From contig FREY01000003.1 in the NCBI GenBank assembly GCA_900143635.1, forward strand, positions 325,220 to 389,219: a stretch of 64,000 bases of DNA, read 5' to 3'. The notes below the pieces were generated by a model. It searched no databases and was not told where the DNA came from. It was given only the letters and a program-made list of their open reading frames with translations. The translations under genes and the position numbers were made by a program. The DNA comes from Rhodobacteraceae bacterium Alg231-04. Lineage in GTDB: Bacteria > Pseudomonadota > Alphaproteobacteria > Rhodobacterales > Rhodobacteraceae. Numbering within the stretch: the stretch's first letter is position 1; each line of letters starts with the position of its first letter. This document shows, in pieces, positions 27,352-37,754 of the stretch.

Positions 27352-28974
27352 TCAGAAGCCCAGATCCGCTGCCGCGGGCCGGGTTTCCTTTTCCTCTGGG
27401 ACTTCGGTCATGGTCGCTTCTGTCAGCAGCAGGATGCTGGCGACAGAAATCGCGTTCTCAAGGGCAATCCGGACCACCTTGGTGGGGTCGACAATGCCCG
27501 CTTTGACAAGGTCGGTGTATTCGTTGCGGGCTGCGTCATAGCCGATGCTGCCTTTGGACTTCAGCATTTCTGCAACCACCACACCGTCATCGACAGCAGA
27601 GTTCCTTGCGATCTGGCGTGCGGGTATGCTGAGGACCCGGAGCAGGATTTCCAGCCCTGTGCGCTGGTCGCCCGTGGCCTTGATCTCTTCCGCTTCTACT
27701 GCCTTTGTGCAGCGCAGCAAGGCCAGACCGCCACCGGGCACGATCCCCTCTGCCACCGCAGCTTTGGTTGCGTTGATTGCGTCTTCCAGCGCGTCCTTCT
27801 TGGCCTTCAGCTCTGTTTCGGAAGGCGCGCCTGCGCGAATGACTGCGACACCGCCGGACAGTCTGGCGAGCCGTTCCTGCAGCTTCTCTCGGTCATAGAC
27901 GCTGGTGGTCCGTTTGCCCTGTGCTTTGATCTGGGCAACCCGGGCCTGGATGTCCTGCCGGTTGCCGCCGCCGCCGATGATCGTGGTCGTGTCGCCGTTT
28001 GACACGATCCGCTGGGCATGGCCGAGCTGCTCAAGTCCGGTGTTTTCCAGTTTCAGGCCCAGTTCTTCGGAGATCAGCTGGGCACCGGTCAGAACGGCAA
28101 TGTCTTCCAGCATGGCCTTGCGGCGGTCGCCGAACCCTGGTGCCTTGACGGCGATACAGCTGAACACTCCGCGCAGACGGTTCACGACCAGCGTGGCCAG
28201 CGCTTCGCCTTCGACATCTTCGGCCACAAAGAGGATCGGCCGGCCGCTTTTGGCGATCTGCTCCAGCAACGGCACCAGATCATTGAGGCTGGTCACTTTC
28301 CGGTCGCAGAGCAGCACATAGGCGTCCTCCAGAACCGCTTCCATTTTTTCCGGATCAGTCACGAAGTAAGGAGAGATATAGCCCCGCTCCAGCTGCATTC
28401 CTTTGACCACTTCCAGTGTGGTTTCGGTGGTGCGGGAATCCTCGACCGTCAGAATGCCGTCATCGCCGACCTTCTCCATCGCTTCCGCAATCATCTCTCC
28501 GATCGCGGCGTCATTGTGGGCGGAAATGGCGGCAACCTGGGCTTTTTCCGTGCGGGTTTTCACAGGCTTTGACAGTTTCCTCAGCGCCGCGACCGCTGCC
28601 TGAAGGCCATGATCCAGTCCGGCCTTGATGTCGATCCCGCTTGCGCCTGCAACGATATTGCGGGTGCCGTCTGCAAAAATCGCCTGAGCCAGCAAGGTGG
28701 CGGTTGTGGTGCCGTCGCCAACCAATTCACCCGTTTTTTCAGCAGCTTGCCGTAGGATCTGCGCCCCGAGGTTTTCCTCTGGATCCTTCAACTCCACTTC
28801 TTTTGCAATGGTCACCCCGTCGTTGCACACGATGGGGGGGCCGAAACTCTTTTTCATCAGAACCGATTTTGACTTCGGCCCAAGCGTGATCCGCACGGCG
28901 TCTGCCAGCGCACTGGTGCCGCGCAGCACTTTTTCCCGGGCCTGCGAATGGAAGAGAATCTGTTTGTGGGACAT
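27352..28974 (-). CDS. groEL: 60-kDa chaperonin GroEL (secondary copy)
   Basis: The product has 540 residues, full length for GroEL. Motifs: [17 protein letters not shown] and [12 protein letters not shown] (ATP site), [15 protein letters not shown], and [12 protein letters not shown] in the equatorial domain. The C-terminus ends [11 protein letters not shown] and lacks the Gly-Gly-Met repeats of housekeeping GroEL. No groES precedes it. Both facts suggest a specialised second copy that borrows GroES from elsewhere. It heads an operon with the LonB protease and a USP-like gene, divergent from the acetate-CoA ligase operon with two FNR-type boxes between. Confidence 0.94.
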   Translation of the reverse strand: MSHKQILFHSQAREKVLRGTSALADAVRITLGPKSKSVLMKKSFGPPIVCNDGVTIAKEVELKDPEENLGAQILRQAAEKTGELVGDGTTTATLLAQAIFADGTRNIVAGASGIDIKAGLDHGLQAAVAALRKLSKPVKTRTEKAQVAAISAHNDAAIGEMIAEAMEKVGDDGILTVEDSRTTETTLEVVKGMQLERGYISPYFVTDPEKMEAVLEDAYVLLCDRKVTSLNDLVPLLEQIAKSGRPILFVAEDVEGEALATLVVNRLRGVFSCIAVKAPGFGDRRKAMLEDIAVLTGAQLISEELGLKLENTGLEQLGHAQRIVSNGDTTTIIGGGGNRQDIQARVAQIKAQGKRTTSVYDREKLQERLARLSGGVAVIRAGAPSETELKAKKDALEDAINATKAAVAEGIVPGGGLALLRCTKAVEAEEIKATGDQRTGLEILLRVLSIPARQIARNSAVDDGVVVAEMLKSKGSIGYDAARNEYTDLVKAGIVDPTKVVRIALENAISVASILLLTEATMTEVPEEKETRPAAADLGF

Positions 28975-29034
28975 CCGTCACCTTCCGTTTCTCGTTGGGC
29001 ACTTGGAAAGCTAACTAAGAAATGCCTGCACCGA

Positions 29035-29048
29035 TTGACCTGCGTCAG
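29035..29048. promoter_or_regulatory. FNR/FixK-type box for groEL
   Basis: TTGACCTGCGTCAG. Its centre, 29041.5, is about 41 bp from a start point near 29000 on the minus strand and the groEL ATG is at 28974. This geometry suits groEL rather than the divergent operon. Confidence 0.65.
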
Positions 29049-29064
29049 TTGCGTCCGGGCGGGA

Positions 29065-29078
29065 TTGATCTCCGTCAG
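29065..29078. promoter_or_regulatory. FNR/FixK-type box for the acs-pdh operon
   Basis: TTGATCTCCGTCAG, exactly 30 bp from the groEL box. Its centre, 29071.5, predicts a plus-strand transcript start near 29113, 20 bp before the acetate-CoA ligase ATG. Confidence 0.65.
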
Positions 29079-29132
29079 CCGGAGGTTTGGCAGCGCCGCT
29101 AAGCTGATCGGCAGATTGCAAGGGGTGCAGCC

Positions 29133-30875
29133 ATGAAGCAGGAGCGGATCACCAAGTCGCCGGGGATGCGGCGCAGTGCCAATATGCCCGACTACGAGAA
29201 GGCCTGCACAGGCTTCTCCTGGCAATCTGCCCGCGGGCTGATCGACGGGCTACCGGGGGGAAGCCTGAACATTGCCCATGAAGCGGTTGACCGCCATGTG
29301 GCCGGGGGGCATGGCGGTCAGCTTGCTTTGCGATGGATTTCAAAGCGGGGGGAGGTCCGCGACTATACCTACCAGGAGCTGCACCAGCTGACCAATCGCT
29401 TTGCGAACGTGCTGCACAGCCAGGGGTTCAAACGCGGCGACCGGGTCTATTCACTTTTGGGGCGCAGGCCGGAACTGTTCATTGCAGCCCTGGGTTCGCT
29501 CAAGGCAGGCTGCGTCTTCTGCCCGCTGTTTTCCGCCTTTGGGCCGGAGCCTATCAAATCGCGGATGGAAATCGGTGGTGCAAATGGTCTGCTGACCTCC
29601 GAACGGCTTTACCGGCGCAAGGTCGACGGGATCCGAGACGGTTTACCTGACCTGCTCACCGTCTTCTTTGTCGACTGCAGCGATGAGGACACCGGTTTCG
29701 ATGCACTGATGGACCGGGCATCGGACAGCTTCGAGATTGAACCAACATCCCCCGAAGACCCGGCGTTACTGCATTTCACCTCTGGCACCACCGGTAAGCC
29801 CAAAGGTGTTGTTCAGGTCCACGAAGCCGTTGTTGCGCATCACATTACCGGCAGGCTGGCCTTGGATCTGAAGCCGGGTGACATCTTCTGGTGTACGGCT
29901 GATCCCGGCTGGGTCACCGGCATGTCTTATGGAATCCTCGCACCGCTGACCAACCGGGCCACGCTGATTGTCGATGAGGCGGAATTTGATGCCGCCCGCT
30001 GGTATGGCATTCTGGATGAACAGGCGGTGAATGTCTGGTACACCGCGCCGACCGCGATACGGATGCTGATGAAAGCGGGTGCCGAAGCCATCGGCAACCA
30101 CAAGTTCCCGGCCTTGCGCTTCATGGCCAGCGTCGGCGAGCCGCTCAATGCTCAGGCGGTGGTCTGGAGCAACCGGGTGTTCGGTCGGCCGTTCCACGAC
30201 AATTGGTGGCAGTCCGAAACCGGCGGCATCATGATCGCGAATTTTGCTTCGATGGACGTGAAACCCGGTTCCATGGGCAAGCCGCTGCCGGGCATTGAAG
30301 CGGGTATTGTCGAAGACACTGGCTCGGGCCTGCGTGAACTGAGCGAACCGCAGGCCATCGGTGAACTGGCCCTGCGCCCCGGCTGGCCGTCGATGATGCG
30401 TGGCTACCTGAATGAGGACGCGCGCTACCGGGCCTGTTTCCGGGACGGCTGGTATCTGTCCGGTGATTTGGCCATGCGCGACAGCGATGGCTATTACTGG
30501 TTTGTCGGACGCAGCGACGACCTGATCAAGAGCGCGGGCCACCTGATCGGCCCGTTTGAGGTTGAAAGCGCCCTGATGGAACACGCGGCCGTGGCTGAGG
30601 CCGCGGTGATCGGCATACCGGATGAGACCACGGGCGAGCGGGTAAAAGCCTTTGTTGCCCTGACCCCGGGGCAGACACCAAGTGAAGACCTCCTGTTGGA
30701 TCTGAAAGGCCATGCCCGCAGCCGACTTGGACCGGCGGTTGCGCCGAAGGAGATCGTCTTCCGGGCCAACCTTCCCAAAACCCGCAGCGGCAAGATCATG
30801 CGGCGCCTTTTGAAAGCGCGCGAGCTGGGCTTGCCGGAAGGGGATATTTCAACTCTGGAAAGTGATGAACAATGA
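29133..30875 (+). CDS. acsA: Acetate--CoA ligase (AMP-forming)
   Basis: The product has 580 residues of the ANL superfamily. Motifs: phosphate loop [11 protein letters not shown], aromatic/substrate region WWQSETGG, hinge [20 protein letters not shown] and the C-terminal TRSGKIMRR with the adenylation Lys that is often regulated by acetylation. The length and these motifs fit the shorter AcsA-type acetyl-CoA synthetases. It makes acetyl-CoA from acetate and ATP, giving AMP. First gene of a four-gene operon in which each following gene overlaps by four bases; all four concern activated acyl groups. Preceded by an FNR-type box. Confidence 0.9.
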   Translation: MKQERITKSPGMRRSANMPDYEKACTGFSWQSARGLIDGLPGGSLNIAHEAVDRHVAGGHGGQLALRWISKRGEVRDYTYQELHQLTNRFANVLHSQGFKRGDRVYSLLGRRPELFIAALGSLKAGCVFCPLFSAFGPEPIKSRMEIGGANGLLTSERLYRRKVDGIRDGLPDLLTVFFVDCSDEDTGFDALMDRASDSFEIEPTSPEDPALLHFTSGTTGKPKGVVQVHEAVVAHHITGRLALDLKPGDIFWCTADPGWVTGMSYGILAPLTNRATLIVDEAEFDAARWYGILDEQAVNVWYTAPTAIRMLMKAGAEAIGNHKFPALRFMASVGEPLNAQAVVWSNRVFGRPFHDNWWQSETGGIMIANFASMDVKPGSMGKPLPGIEAGIVEDTGSGLRELSEPQAIGELALRPGWPSMMRGYLNEDARYRACFRDGWYLSGDLAMRDSDGYYWFVGRSDDLIKSAGHLIGPFEVESALMEHAAVAEAAVIGIPDETTGERVKAFVALTPGQTPSEDLLLDLKGHARSRLGPAVAPKEIVFRANLPKTRSGKIMRRLLKARELGLPEGDISTLESDEQ

Positions 30876-32875
30876 CCCGTGCTGCCCGCAAACCCCGCCT
30901 CGGCCGTGCTCATGTGCGCGATCTGCTGAAATCAATGATCCGCATCCGCCGTTTTGAAGACAAATGTGCGGAGCTCTATACCAAGGAAAAAATCCGCGGA
31001 TTCCTGCATCTCTATGACGGGGAGGAAGCCATCGCCGCAGGTATCATCCCGCTCCTGAAGGAAAGGGACCGGATTGTCGCCACCTACCGCGAACACGGGC
31101 ATGCGCTGGTGCGCGGGGTGCCGATGGGGGCGGTGCTAGCCGAGATGTACGGCAAGGCCGAGGGCTGCGCCGGCGGGCGCGGCGGCTCGATGCATCTGTT
31201 CAGCAAGGATCACAATTTCTACGGGGGCAATGCCATTGTCGGCGGCGGCCTGCCGCTGGTTGTAGGGTTGGCGCTGGCCGACAGGATGCAGGGAACCGGC
31301 GGTGTATCGGTCTGTTTTTTCGGAGAGGGTGCGGTTGCCGAGGGGGAGTTCCACGAGAGCCTCAACCTCGCCGCCTTGTGGCAACTTCCGGTCCTTTTTG
31401 TCTGCGAAAACAACGGATACGCCATGGGCACCGCGCTCGGTCGGTCCGAGGCGGAGATCGATATTTCCGCAAAAGCAGAGACTTATGGCATGGAAAGCGC
31501 CGCTGTGGACGGGATGGATGTGACCGCTGTTGAAGGTGCCGGGCTTAGGGCGCTGGAGCATATCGCACAAACCGGCGCGCCTTACTTCCTGGAGTGCCGG
31601 ACTTACAGGTTCCGGCCGCATTCTATGTTTGATGCGCAGCTCTACCGGAGCAAGGAGGAAGTGGAGGAATGGCGCCAAAAAGGGCCGATAGTGCGGTTCC
31701 AAACCTGGCTGGAGGATAACGGCCTCCTGCATTCCGAGGATATTCAGGAAATTGTCGGCGAGATCGATCAGGAGATTGCCGAAGCGGTAGGCTTTGCCGA
31801 GGCTGGAACCGATGAACCCGTTGACGACCTGACAAAATATGTGATGGCACCAGACCGCCCCCCTGCCCCGGCCCCGGCACCCCCCGCAGCAATGCTTCAG
31901 ACGACGTACCGGGACGCGGTAAGGGACGCGATATCTGATGCGATGACCCGCGACGAACGTGTCCTTCTGATGGGAGAAGACGTCGGGCAATACGGCGGCT
32001 GCTACGCCGTTAGTAAGGGGCTGTTGGACCAGTTTGGCCCCGATCGGATCCGCGATACACCGCTCTCGGAATCCGGGTTCACGGGTGCGGGCATCGGCGC
32101 GGCGATCACCGGGATGCGCCCGATTGTCGAGCTGATGACGGTGAACTTTTCCCTGCTGGCGCTGGATCAGATACTGAACACGGCAGCGACCTTCCGGCAT
32201 ATGTCGAACAATCAATTCGGCGTGCCGGTCGTGATCCGCATGGCAACCGGCGCAGGCAAGCAGCTCGCCGCCCAGCATTCTCACAGCCTTGAGGGCTGGT
32301 ATGCGCATATTCCCGGATTGCGGGTTCTGGCGCCGGCCACATTGGAAGACGCGCGCGGGATGCTGTGGACTGCGCTGGAAGATCCCGACCCGGTGCTGAT
32401 CTTCGAAAACGTGATGCTCTACAACCGCGAAGGTCCCTTGGCTGAGAACGCTGGTGCGGTCGATATCGACCGGGCGGCAGTCCGCAGGATTGGCACGGAT
32501 ATCTCCCTGATCACCTACGGCGGTTCCCTATTCAAAACCCTGGATGCAGCTGAAATGCTGGAAAGCGAAGGCATCTCGGCCGAGGTCATAGACCTGCGCA
32601 GCCTGCGTCCATTGGATATGGAAACCATCCTTGCCTCGGTCTGCAAAACACGGCGTGCACTGATCGTGGATGAAGGCTGGAAAAGCGGTAGCCTGGCGGC
32701 TGAAATCGGAATGCGCCTTGCGGAAGAGGCGTTCTTTGAGCTTGATGCGCCGCTGGCGCGGCTGTGCAGCGCCGAGGTTCCGATCCCCTATGCCCGGCAT
32801 CTGGAAGACGCGGCCATTCCGCAGACCAGCCGGATTGCTGAGGCCGCCAGGCGGGTTATGGAGCAGGCGCCATGA
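30872..32875 (+). CDS. 2-oxoacid dehydrogenase E1, alpha-beta fusion (pyruvate dehydrogenase-like)
   Basis: The product has 667 residues. Residues 1-325 are E1-alpha, with [20 protein letters not shown] and the thiamine-diphosphate motif [10 protein letters not shown]...CENN. A Pro/Ala-rich linker near 328-343 (APAPAPPAA) leads to E1-beta at about 345-667, with [10 protein letters not shown] and [16 protein letters not shown]1-alpha and beta are normally separate genes. The likely reaction is oxidative decarboxylation of pyruvate with transfer to the E2 lipoyl group; acetoin or branched-chain substrates cannot be excluded. No E3 is encoded here, so it must use one from elsewhere. Overlaps both neighbours by four bases. 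Confidence 0.88.
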   Translation: MTRAARKPRLGRAHVRDLLKSMIRIRRFEDKCAELYTKEKIRGFLHLYDGEEAIAAGIIPLLKERDRIVATYREHGHALVRGVPMGAVLAEMYGKAEGCAGGRGGSMHLFSKDHNFYGGNAIVGGGLPLVVGLALADRMQGTGGVSVCFFGEGAVAEGEFHESLNLAALWQLPVLFVCENNGYAMGTALGRSEAEIDISAKAETYGMESAAVDGMDVTAVEGAGLRALEHIAQTGAPYFLECRTYRFRPHSMFDAQLYRSKEEVEEWRQKGPIVRFQTWLEDNGLLHSEDIQEIVGEIDQEIAEAVGFAEAGTDEPVDDLTKYVMAPDRPPAPAPAPPAAMLQTTYRDAVRDAISDAMTRDERVLLMGEDVGQYGGCYAVSKGLLDQFGPDRIRDTPLSESGFTGAGIGAAITGMRPIVELMTVNFSLLALDQILNTAATFRHMSNNQFGVPVVIRMATGAGKQLAAQHSHSLEGWYAHIPGLRVLAPATLEDARGMLWTALEDPDPVLIFENVMLYNREGPLAENAGAVDIDRAAVRRIGTDISLITYGGSLFKTLDAAEMLESEGISAEVIDLRSLRPLDMETILASVCKTRRALIVDEGWKSGSLAAEIGMRLAEEAFFELDAPLARLCSAEVPIPYARHLEDAAIPQTSRIAEAARRVMEQAP

Positions 32876-34026
32876 GCCAGTTTCTCATGCCGTCGCTTGG
32901 TGCCGACATGGAGGCCGGCACGCTGGTCGAAAGACTGGCAGACCCGGGGGATACAGTCAGCCGGGGCGACGTCATTGCCGCAGTCGAGACCCAGAAAGGC
33001 GTGATCGAGATCGAAGTCTACGAGGACGGAACGCTCGCGGAATGGCTGGTGTCCATTGGCGAGGCAGTACCGGTGGGGACGCCTCTGGCCGAGATATTGA
33101 AGCCGGGAGAACCCGCGGTTGAACCTTCCGGCCCGAGGGCCGCAAGGCAGCCGTCGGCGGAACCGGCCGGGACCTCCGCGCCCGCTCCGCAAATCCTTCC
33201 CAAAGCTGGCGCCGGGGCGCATCCTCGGGTTCGGGCCACACCGGCCGCACGCCGACTGGCCGCGCGGCTGGGACTTGATCTGAAAAGTCTGGAACACGAT
33301 CCGAACCGGCCCATATACCGCGCCGACGTGCCGGCGCATCCGAACCGGCCGGAGCCTGCCAGCCCATTGGACATGCGCGCCGCAATTTCTGCAGCGATGG
33401 CCAGATCCAAACGAGAAATCCCGCATTATTATTTGTCCCATACGGCAGATATGACGCCGCTTGAGGATTTTCTGACCGGCGTCAATGCGGACCGGCCGCC
33501 ACAGGACCGTATTCTGGCGGCCGCGGCCTATGTGAAGGCGGTTGCCGTGGCAGCTCGGAAATATCCCGAGTTCAATGGCAGCTTCAGTGACGGCAGTTTC
33601 CAGCCGGCTGAGACCGCGCATGTTGGCCTGGCCGTCCGCCTGCGCGGCGGCGGTCTGGTTGCGCCTGCGCTGTTTGATCCCGCGGCGCAGAGCCTTGATG
33701 CGCTCATGCGTGCCATCCGAGATCAGGTCGCGCGGGTCAGGGCGGGCCGCTTCAAGGCCAAGGAGCTGACCGGCGCTACAATAACTCTGTCCAGCCTGGG
33801 GGACCGCGGGGTGGACCGGCTCTATGGTGTGATATACCCGCCCCAGGTGGCCATCGTCGGGATCGGCACGCCCGCCCTACGGCCATGGGTGTATCAGGAT
33901 AAGGTCATGCCGCGGCGGACCGCCTGCCTGACACTGTCGGCAGATCACCGGGCCAGCGACGGGCATCGCGGTGCGCTGTTCCTGAACGAGATCGGCAGGG
34001 CCCTTCAAAACCCGGAGGCACTATGA
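32872..34026 (+). CDS. Dihydrolipoamide acyltransferase E2
   Basis: The product has 384 residues. There is one lipoyl domain (residues 1-80) with the lipoylated Lys42 in VETQKG, a flexible Ala/Pro linker, a peripheral subunit-binding domain ([18 protein letters not shown]) around 120-155, and the catalytic domain with [15 protein letters not shown] near 356 (His359, Asp363). It passes the acyl group from E1 to CoA. The domain order is complete and a little short, as for single-lipoyl E2 proteins. It overlaps the carrier protein gene by four bases, which is unusual company for an E2. Confidence 0.9.
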   Translation: MSQFLMPSLGADMEAGTLVERLADPGDTVSRGDVIAAVETQKGVIEIEVYEDGTLAEWLVSIGEAVPVGTPLAEILKPGEPAVEPSGPRAARQPSAEPAGTSAPAPQILPKAGAGAHPRVRATPAARRLAARLGLDLKSLEHDPNRPIYRADVPAHPNRPEPASPLDMRAAISAAMARSKREIPHYYLSHTADMTPLEDFLTGVNADRPPQDRILAAAAYVKAVAVAARKYPEFNGSFSDGSFQPAETAHVGLAVRLRGGGLVAPALFDPAAQSLDALMRAIRDQVARVRAGRFKAKELTGATITLSSLGDRGVDRLYGVIYPPQVAIVGIGTPALRPWVYQDKVMPRRTACLTLSADHRASDGHRGALFLNEIGRALQNPEAL

Positions 34027-34262
34027 CGGCTGATTGCGAAGTAATCCTGACCGAAGAACTGCGCCGGATTGCACCGGAAATTGCGGTGGAAAGTATCGAC
34101 CGGACTGCGGACTTGCGGGAGGAGTTTGATATAGATTCCATTGATTTCCTCAACTTTGTCGCGGCCCTTGGGCAGCGGCTGGGGCTGGAGATGCCTGAAG
34201 CTGACTATCCAGAGTTCCATAGCTTCGACGCATTGTCGGCCTATCTGCAGAAAAGGGTGTGA
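34023..34262 (+). CDS. Acyl carrier protein
   Basis: The product has 79 acidic residues with the phosphopantetheine site Ser39 in FDIDSIDFLNF, and a helix pattern typical of ACPs. It closes the acs-E1-E2 operon through a four-base overlap. No fatty acid or polyketide gene is near. It may receive acetyl or another acyl group made by the upstream enzymes, or act as a regulator; this is inference. Its sequence differs enough from AcpP to be a dedicated copy. Confidence 0.88.
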   Translation: MTADCEVILTEELRRIAPEIAVESIDRTADLREEFDIDSIDFLNFVAALGQRLGLEMPEADYPEFHSFDALSAYLQKRV

Positions 34263-34357
34263 TCTCCTGAGAAGCCTGCCGCTCCTGCGTCGAAATCGGC
34301 TGGCGCCTTGTTCTTGAGCATCCATGCAGGGCCGCGCTCCCGCTTCATTCAGCCTGA

Positions 34358-34371
34358 TTGATCCCGGTCAG
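34358..34371. promoter_or_regulatory. FNR/FixK-type box for the DUF2267 gene
   Basis: TTGATCCCGGTCAG. Its centre, 34364.5, predicts a start near 34406 and the gene begins at 34435. It lies after the carrier protein stop, so the DUF2267 gene has its own promoter. Confidence 0.65.
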
Positions 34372-34434
34372 TGGCAATTGCCGGACCTGCAGTAGGCTTG
34401 TGCCAGTCAACTCACAGCAGGAGGGAGACCGGAT

Positions 34435-34863
34435 ATGTCTTCTCAGGGACTTGAGGCTATCGACCATACGGTTCAGCTCACCCATGAATGGATCAATGAC
34501 CTGTCCGGCAGGCTGGATTGGGCCAGCAAGCGGGATACGCTCCGCCTGATGCGGGCAACTCTGCGCGAGATCAGGGACCACCTTGGTCACGAAGAGGTCG
34601 CACAGCTTGCGGCACAGCTGCCGATGCTGATCCGTGGCATGTATTACGAAGGGTGGAATCCGGCCAGGACGCCGGTCCGGGACCGGAACGCCGATCACTT
34701 TCTGCAAGCGATTGCGGCCCATGCTGGTGATGCAGCCGACTATCGCGGGAAAGAGGATATTGCAGCTGTTTTTCGACTCTTGAGCGCGAGGCTCTCCGCA
34801 GGGGAAGTGCGAGATATCAAGGCGGGCCTGCCGAAATCAATTTGCGCCCTTTGGCCGGATTAA
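34435..34863 (+). CDS. DUF2267 domain protein
   Basis: The product has 142 residues: LEAIDHTVQLTHEWINDLSG, LRATLREIRDHLGHEEVAQL, and QLPMLIRGMYYEGW, typical of DUF2267. It is an all-helical cytoplasmic protein. The function is unknown; in other bacteria such genes often accompany stress and Hsp20 genes. Preceded by a clear ribosome site (CAGGAGGGAG) and an FNR-type box. It converges on the CRP/FNR regulator with a four-base overlap of the 3' ends. Confidence 0.82.
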   Translation: MSSQGLEAIDHTVQLTHEWINDLSGRLDWASKRDTLRLMRATLREIRDHLGHEEVAQLAAQLPMLIRGMYYEGWNPARTPVRDRNADHFLQAIAAHAGDAADYRGKEDIAAVFRLLSARLSAGEVRDIKAGLPKSICALWPD

Positions 34864-35552
34864 TCAGCGTCTTCCGCAAGGCTCTCCAGCAGGGTTCGAT
34901 CAAGCAGGACGACGGTGTAGATATGATCGAGCATCAGGGCCTTCATGTTGCGCAGCTGGGTAAAGGTCCGGCTGACGGTTTCCGGGGTCAGTCCCAAATA
35001 GTCTGCAATATCCCGGCGTGGCATCGGCAAGTCGAAATGCGTGCAGTCTCCAAGTGGCCGGCCGATCCTATCGGCGCAGCGCATCAGGAATGACGCCAGT
35101 TTCTGGGTCGCGGATTTGCGGCCCAGCGTCATGAAATGGTCCTGCATGCTACTGATTTCCTGCAACGCGGCCTCCAGCAGCTTTTGTTGCAGCCGCGGAT
35201 GGATGCTCCCTGCCTGCAGGCCGTAGCTCTTCAGAATTGTAACCTGTGCCGGGACAACGGCCTCGCAGTCGGCGGCATGCCGACCATCAAGCGGAAAGCC
35301 GACGGTGTCACCCGGATAACAGAAACCCAGTACCCGTCTCTGACCATTTTCCTGATACCGGATCAGCCGCAAAATACCTGTGTTCACGATATAAAGGCTC
35401 CGGGCCGCATCCCCTTCGTGAAACAGGTTCGCGCCCTCTGCCAGCGATCTTGTTTGCGGCGCTGCGCGGCGGAAATCCTGACCTGATCTTGCATGCGGTG
35501 CAATTGCCTGGCCGAACTCTGGTGGGGTTGAAACATACATCATACGCTCCAT
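34860..35552 (-). CDS. CRP/FNR-family transcriptional regulator, FixK/DNR-like
   Basis: The product has 230 residues from the ATG at 35552. The cyclic-nucleotide-fold sensor domain (LFHEGDAARSLYIVNTGILRL, FCYPGDTVGFPL) leads through a dimer helix to the helix-turn-helix RRDIADYLGLTPETVSRTF. The E..SR pattern in the recognition helix is that of FNR/FixK and predicts TTGAT-N4-ATCAA sites, which is the box found through this island. The N-terminal Cys cluster of FNR is absent, so direct Fe-S oxygen sensing is not expected; haem/NO (DNR-like) or transcriptional control (FixK-like) are alternatives. A weak box (TTGACCTGTATCCG, 35572) just upstream might mediate autoregulation. Confidence 0.88.
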   Translation of the reverse strand: MERMMYVSTPPEFGQAIAPHARSGQDFRRAAPQTRSLAEGANLFHEGDAARSLYIVNTGILRLIRYQENGQRRVLGFCYPGDTVGFPLDGRHAADCEAVVPAQVTILKSYGLQAGSIHPRLQQKLLEAALQEISSMQDHFMTLGRKSATQKLASFLMRCADRIGRPLGDCTHFDLPMPRRDIADYLGLTPETVSRTFTQLRNMKALMLDHIYTVVLLDRTLLESLAEDAD

Positions 35553-35700
35553 TACTAAGTAGCAATGCAGCTTGACCTGTATCCGTCGCAGAGAAACCAA
35601 CATGGGGTAACGGATTGTATCACTTTGTATCCTGCGATGATCCTTGGCCGCCAAGAGCCGGCTTGCCCGGTGCGTGCTGCACTCGGCCGGAGCAAACTCC

Positions 35701-36441
35701 ATGATGGCATCGAAGATACTGGTCGTTGATGATGACCCCAAAATTCGGGCGGTGCTGAGGCGCTGTCTGGAGACAGAGGGATACGTTGTCACTGAGGCGG
35801 CAAGCGCAAAGGAGACGTATGACAGGGTTGCAGGAACCGCCTTCTCGCTGGTCACTTTGGATATCAACCTTGGCGATGAAGACGGGTTTGATGTTGCCCG
35901 CACTCTGCGCCGGACCTCGGACGTGCCCATCATCATGGTCACCGGAAAAACCGACGTGATCGACCGGGTGGTTGGCCTGGAACTGGGAGCCGACGATTAT
36001 ATTACCAAGCCATTTCATATCCGCGAGGTTCTGGCGCGGGTGCGGTCGGCGCTACGGCGCACCGAGGGTCAACAAGGGGGGGTGCCGCCCGACGGGCGTA
36101 CCGCCCAACCCGCCGGCACCGAACTTGTCTTCGACGGGCTGACCGCCAGTCTTCAGCGGCTGGAACTAACAGACCGGCTCGGAATGCCCTGTGATTTGAC
36201 CAGCGGTGATTTCAAGCTGCTGAAAGTGTTTCTGGAGCATCCCGGCCGTGCAATGTCGCGGGAAACCCTGATGAACCTGATCGGCGGCCTGGAGTGGACG
36301 CCGCTGGACCGTACAATTGACAATCAGGTGGCTAGGCTGCGAAAGAAGATAGAACGCAATCCGGCCCGGCCGGAGATCATCAAGACCGTGCGCGGCATCG
36401 GCTATCAATTCACCGCGGATATTCGCAGCAGCGGGGTATAA
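35701..36441 (+). CDS. OmpR-family response regulator
   Basis: The product has 246 residues. The receiver domain has acidic residues in VVDDDPK, the phospho-acceptor Asp in VTLDINLGD, the Thr/Ser in VTGKTD and the Lys in DDYITKPF. A linker rich in Gly/Pro leads to a winged-helix DNA-binding domain (LTSGDFKLLKVFLEHPGR, ending RGIGYQF). The start at 35701 (ATGATG) removes an upstream non-homologous stretch. It converges with the PAS histidine kinase gene at 36471, the obvious partner. Targets unknown. Confidence 0.9.
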   Translation: MMASKILVVDDDPKIRAVLRRCLETEGYVVTEAASAKETYDRVAGTAFSLVTLDINLGDEDGFDVARTLRRTSDVPIIMVTGKTDVIDRVVGLELGADDYITKPFHIREVLARVRSALRRTEGQQGGVPPDGRTAQPAGTELVFDGLTASLQRLELTDRLGMPCDLTSGDFKLLKVFLEHPGRAMSRETLMNLIGGLEWTPLDRTIDNQVARLRKKIERNPARPEIIKTVRGIGYQFTADIRSSGV

Positions 36442-36470
36442 TCAGCTGGGCAGCCGTCTGATCCTTTTGG

Positions 36471-37616
36471 TCAGTTCTTCTCGGCGGTGTTGTCTGATTT
36501 CGTTTCCAAGGTTGGGAAATAGATTGAGACCGAGGTGCCTTGTCCCGGTTCGCTGCGCCCTTCGACATGTCCCCCCGACTGGCGGACAAACCCATAGACC
36601 ATCGGCAGGCCAAGCCCGGTGCCTTTGCCGCTTGGCTTGGTCGTGAAGAAGGGCTCAAACGCGTTTTTCAGCACATGCTTGGGCATTCCCGTTCCATTGT
36701 CGGTGACAGAAATCCGCACATAGTCCCCCGGCAGGAAATCAGGCTGCCCTTCAACGTCGCTTTGCGTGACTGTGACGTTTCGGGTTTCGATCACGATGAA
36801 CCCGCCATCCGGCATGGCATCCTTGGCGTTCAGAACCAGGTTGAGAATGGCCGTCTGGAGCAGGGCCGGATCGGCCGAAATTGCCCAGATACCCGGTTGC
36901 GCGTCCAGGTCGAGTTTGTGGTCCGGACGCAGGGAGCGGCGCAGGAAGTCCAGTGTGTCAGGACCGAGTGTAGCATTTACATCCAGAAGTTCTGGGGCAA
37001 GTTTGCTTTTGCGGGCAAAGGCCAGTAAGCGCGACGTCAGGCTGGCGCCAAGCTCTGCTGCTTCCAGCGCGTCGGTCAGAAGGTCACCGAATGCGGCGGC
37101 TTGCGGCTGCATCTGCATCAGCTCAAGATTGCCGATGATAATGGTGAGTATATGGTTGAAATCGTGGGACAACCCGCCGCTCAGGCGCCCCACGGCTTCC
37201 ATCTTCTGCGCCTGATGCAAGGCCGCCTGAGCGGCAACACGCTCTGTTATGTCGTGCAGGATCGCCACGAAATGGATCGCGCCGGGCGTCTCTGCCTTGC
37301 CGATAGACAGGTGCAGGGGCAGCAGGCTTCCATCTTTGCGACGCCCCGTGACATCGCGGCCTTTGCCAATGATCGCCGCCCGACCGGTTTCGATATAGTC
37401 CGCGATGTAACCATCATGTTCGACGGCCAGGCTGGCAGGCATCAGGACCGACACGTTTTTTCCGATCAGTTCATCCGGGCAATAGCCAAACAGAGTGCGG
37501 GCCGCAGAACTGCATCCGGTGATGGTCCCGGAACTGTCTGAAATGATGATTGCATCCGCCGTTGCATCATAGATGGCGTTCAGCAACGCCACGTCCTCGA
37601 TGTTGTTTTTCGGCAT
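36471..37616 (-). CDS. PAS-domain histidine kinase, FixL-like without the haem ligand
   Basis: The product has 381 residues, soluble. A single PAS domain at about 12-130 resembles FixL closely ([32 protein letters not shown]). The proximal haem His of FixL, in the PHIIGIGR-like stretch, is Ala here (RAAIIGKGR), so haem binding is unlikely. The HisKA domain has the phospho-acceptor His in GGLSHDFNH; the ATPase domain has the N box [19 protein letters not shown] and GKGTGLGLP. It lacks FixL's membrane part. It converges with the OmpR-type regulator and shares an FNR-type box with the divergent gene at 37755. Confidence 0.88.
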   Translation of the reverse strand: MPKNNIEDVALLNAIYDATADAIIISDSSGTITGCSSAARTLFGYCPDELIGKNVSVLMPASLAVEHDGYIADYIETGRAAIIGKGRDVTGRRKDGSLLPLHLSIGKAETPGAIHFVAILHDITERVAAQAALHQAQKMEAVGRLSGGLSHDFNHILTIIIGNLELMQMQPQAAAFGDLLTDALEAAELGASLTSRLLAFARKSKLAPELLDVNATLGPDTLDFLRRSLRPDHKLDLDAQPGIWAISADPALLQTAILNLVLNAKDAMPDGGFIVIETRNVTVTQSDVEGQPDFLPGDYVRISVTDNGTGMPKHVLKNAFEPFFTTKPSGKGTGLGLPMVYGFVRQSGGHVEGRSEPGQGTSVSIYFPTLETKSDNTAEKN

Positions 37617-37683
37617 GAGGTCCCCAAATGCGAAAAAGGCGGTGGGCTTAACGTTTTATACTGCAGCGGAGCCTGTTTGAGAA

Positions 37684-37697
37684 TTGATTTCTATCAA
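37684..37697. promoter_or_regulatory. FNR/FixK-type box between divergent genes
   Basis: TTGATTTCTATCAA matches the FNR consensus in both half-sites. It is centred 64 bp before the ATG at 37755 and 74 bp before the kinase ATG at 37616. Both distances allow class II promoters, so it could serve both directions. Confidence 0.78.
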
Positions 37698-37754
37698 CAG
37701 GCCAGCCGGACGGCCTTGTAGGATTGGTCAGACGCCGCAAAGAAAGGTTCCGCA

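Noticed and set aside
31136-32308. Minus-strand frame of 390 codons
   Set aside because: It is antisense to the E1 alpha-beta gene, with no ribosome site or family resemblance; typical of high-GC third-position bias.
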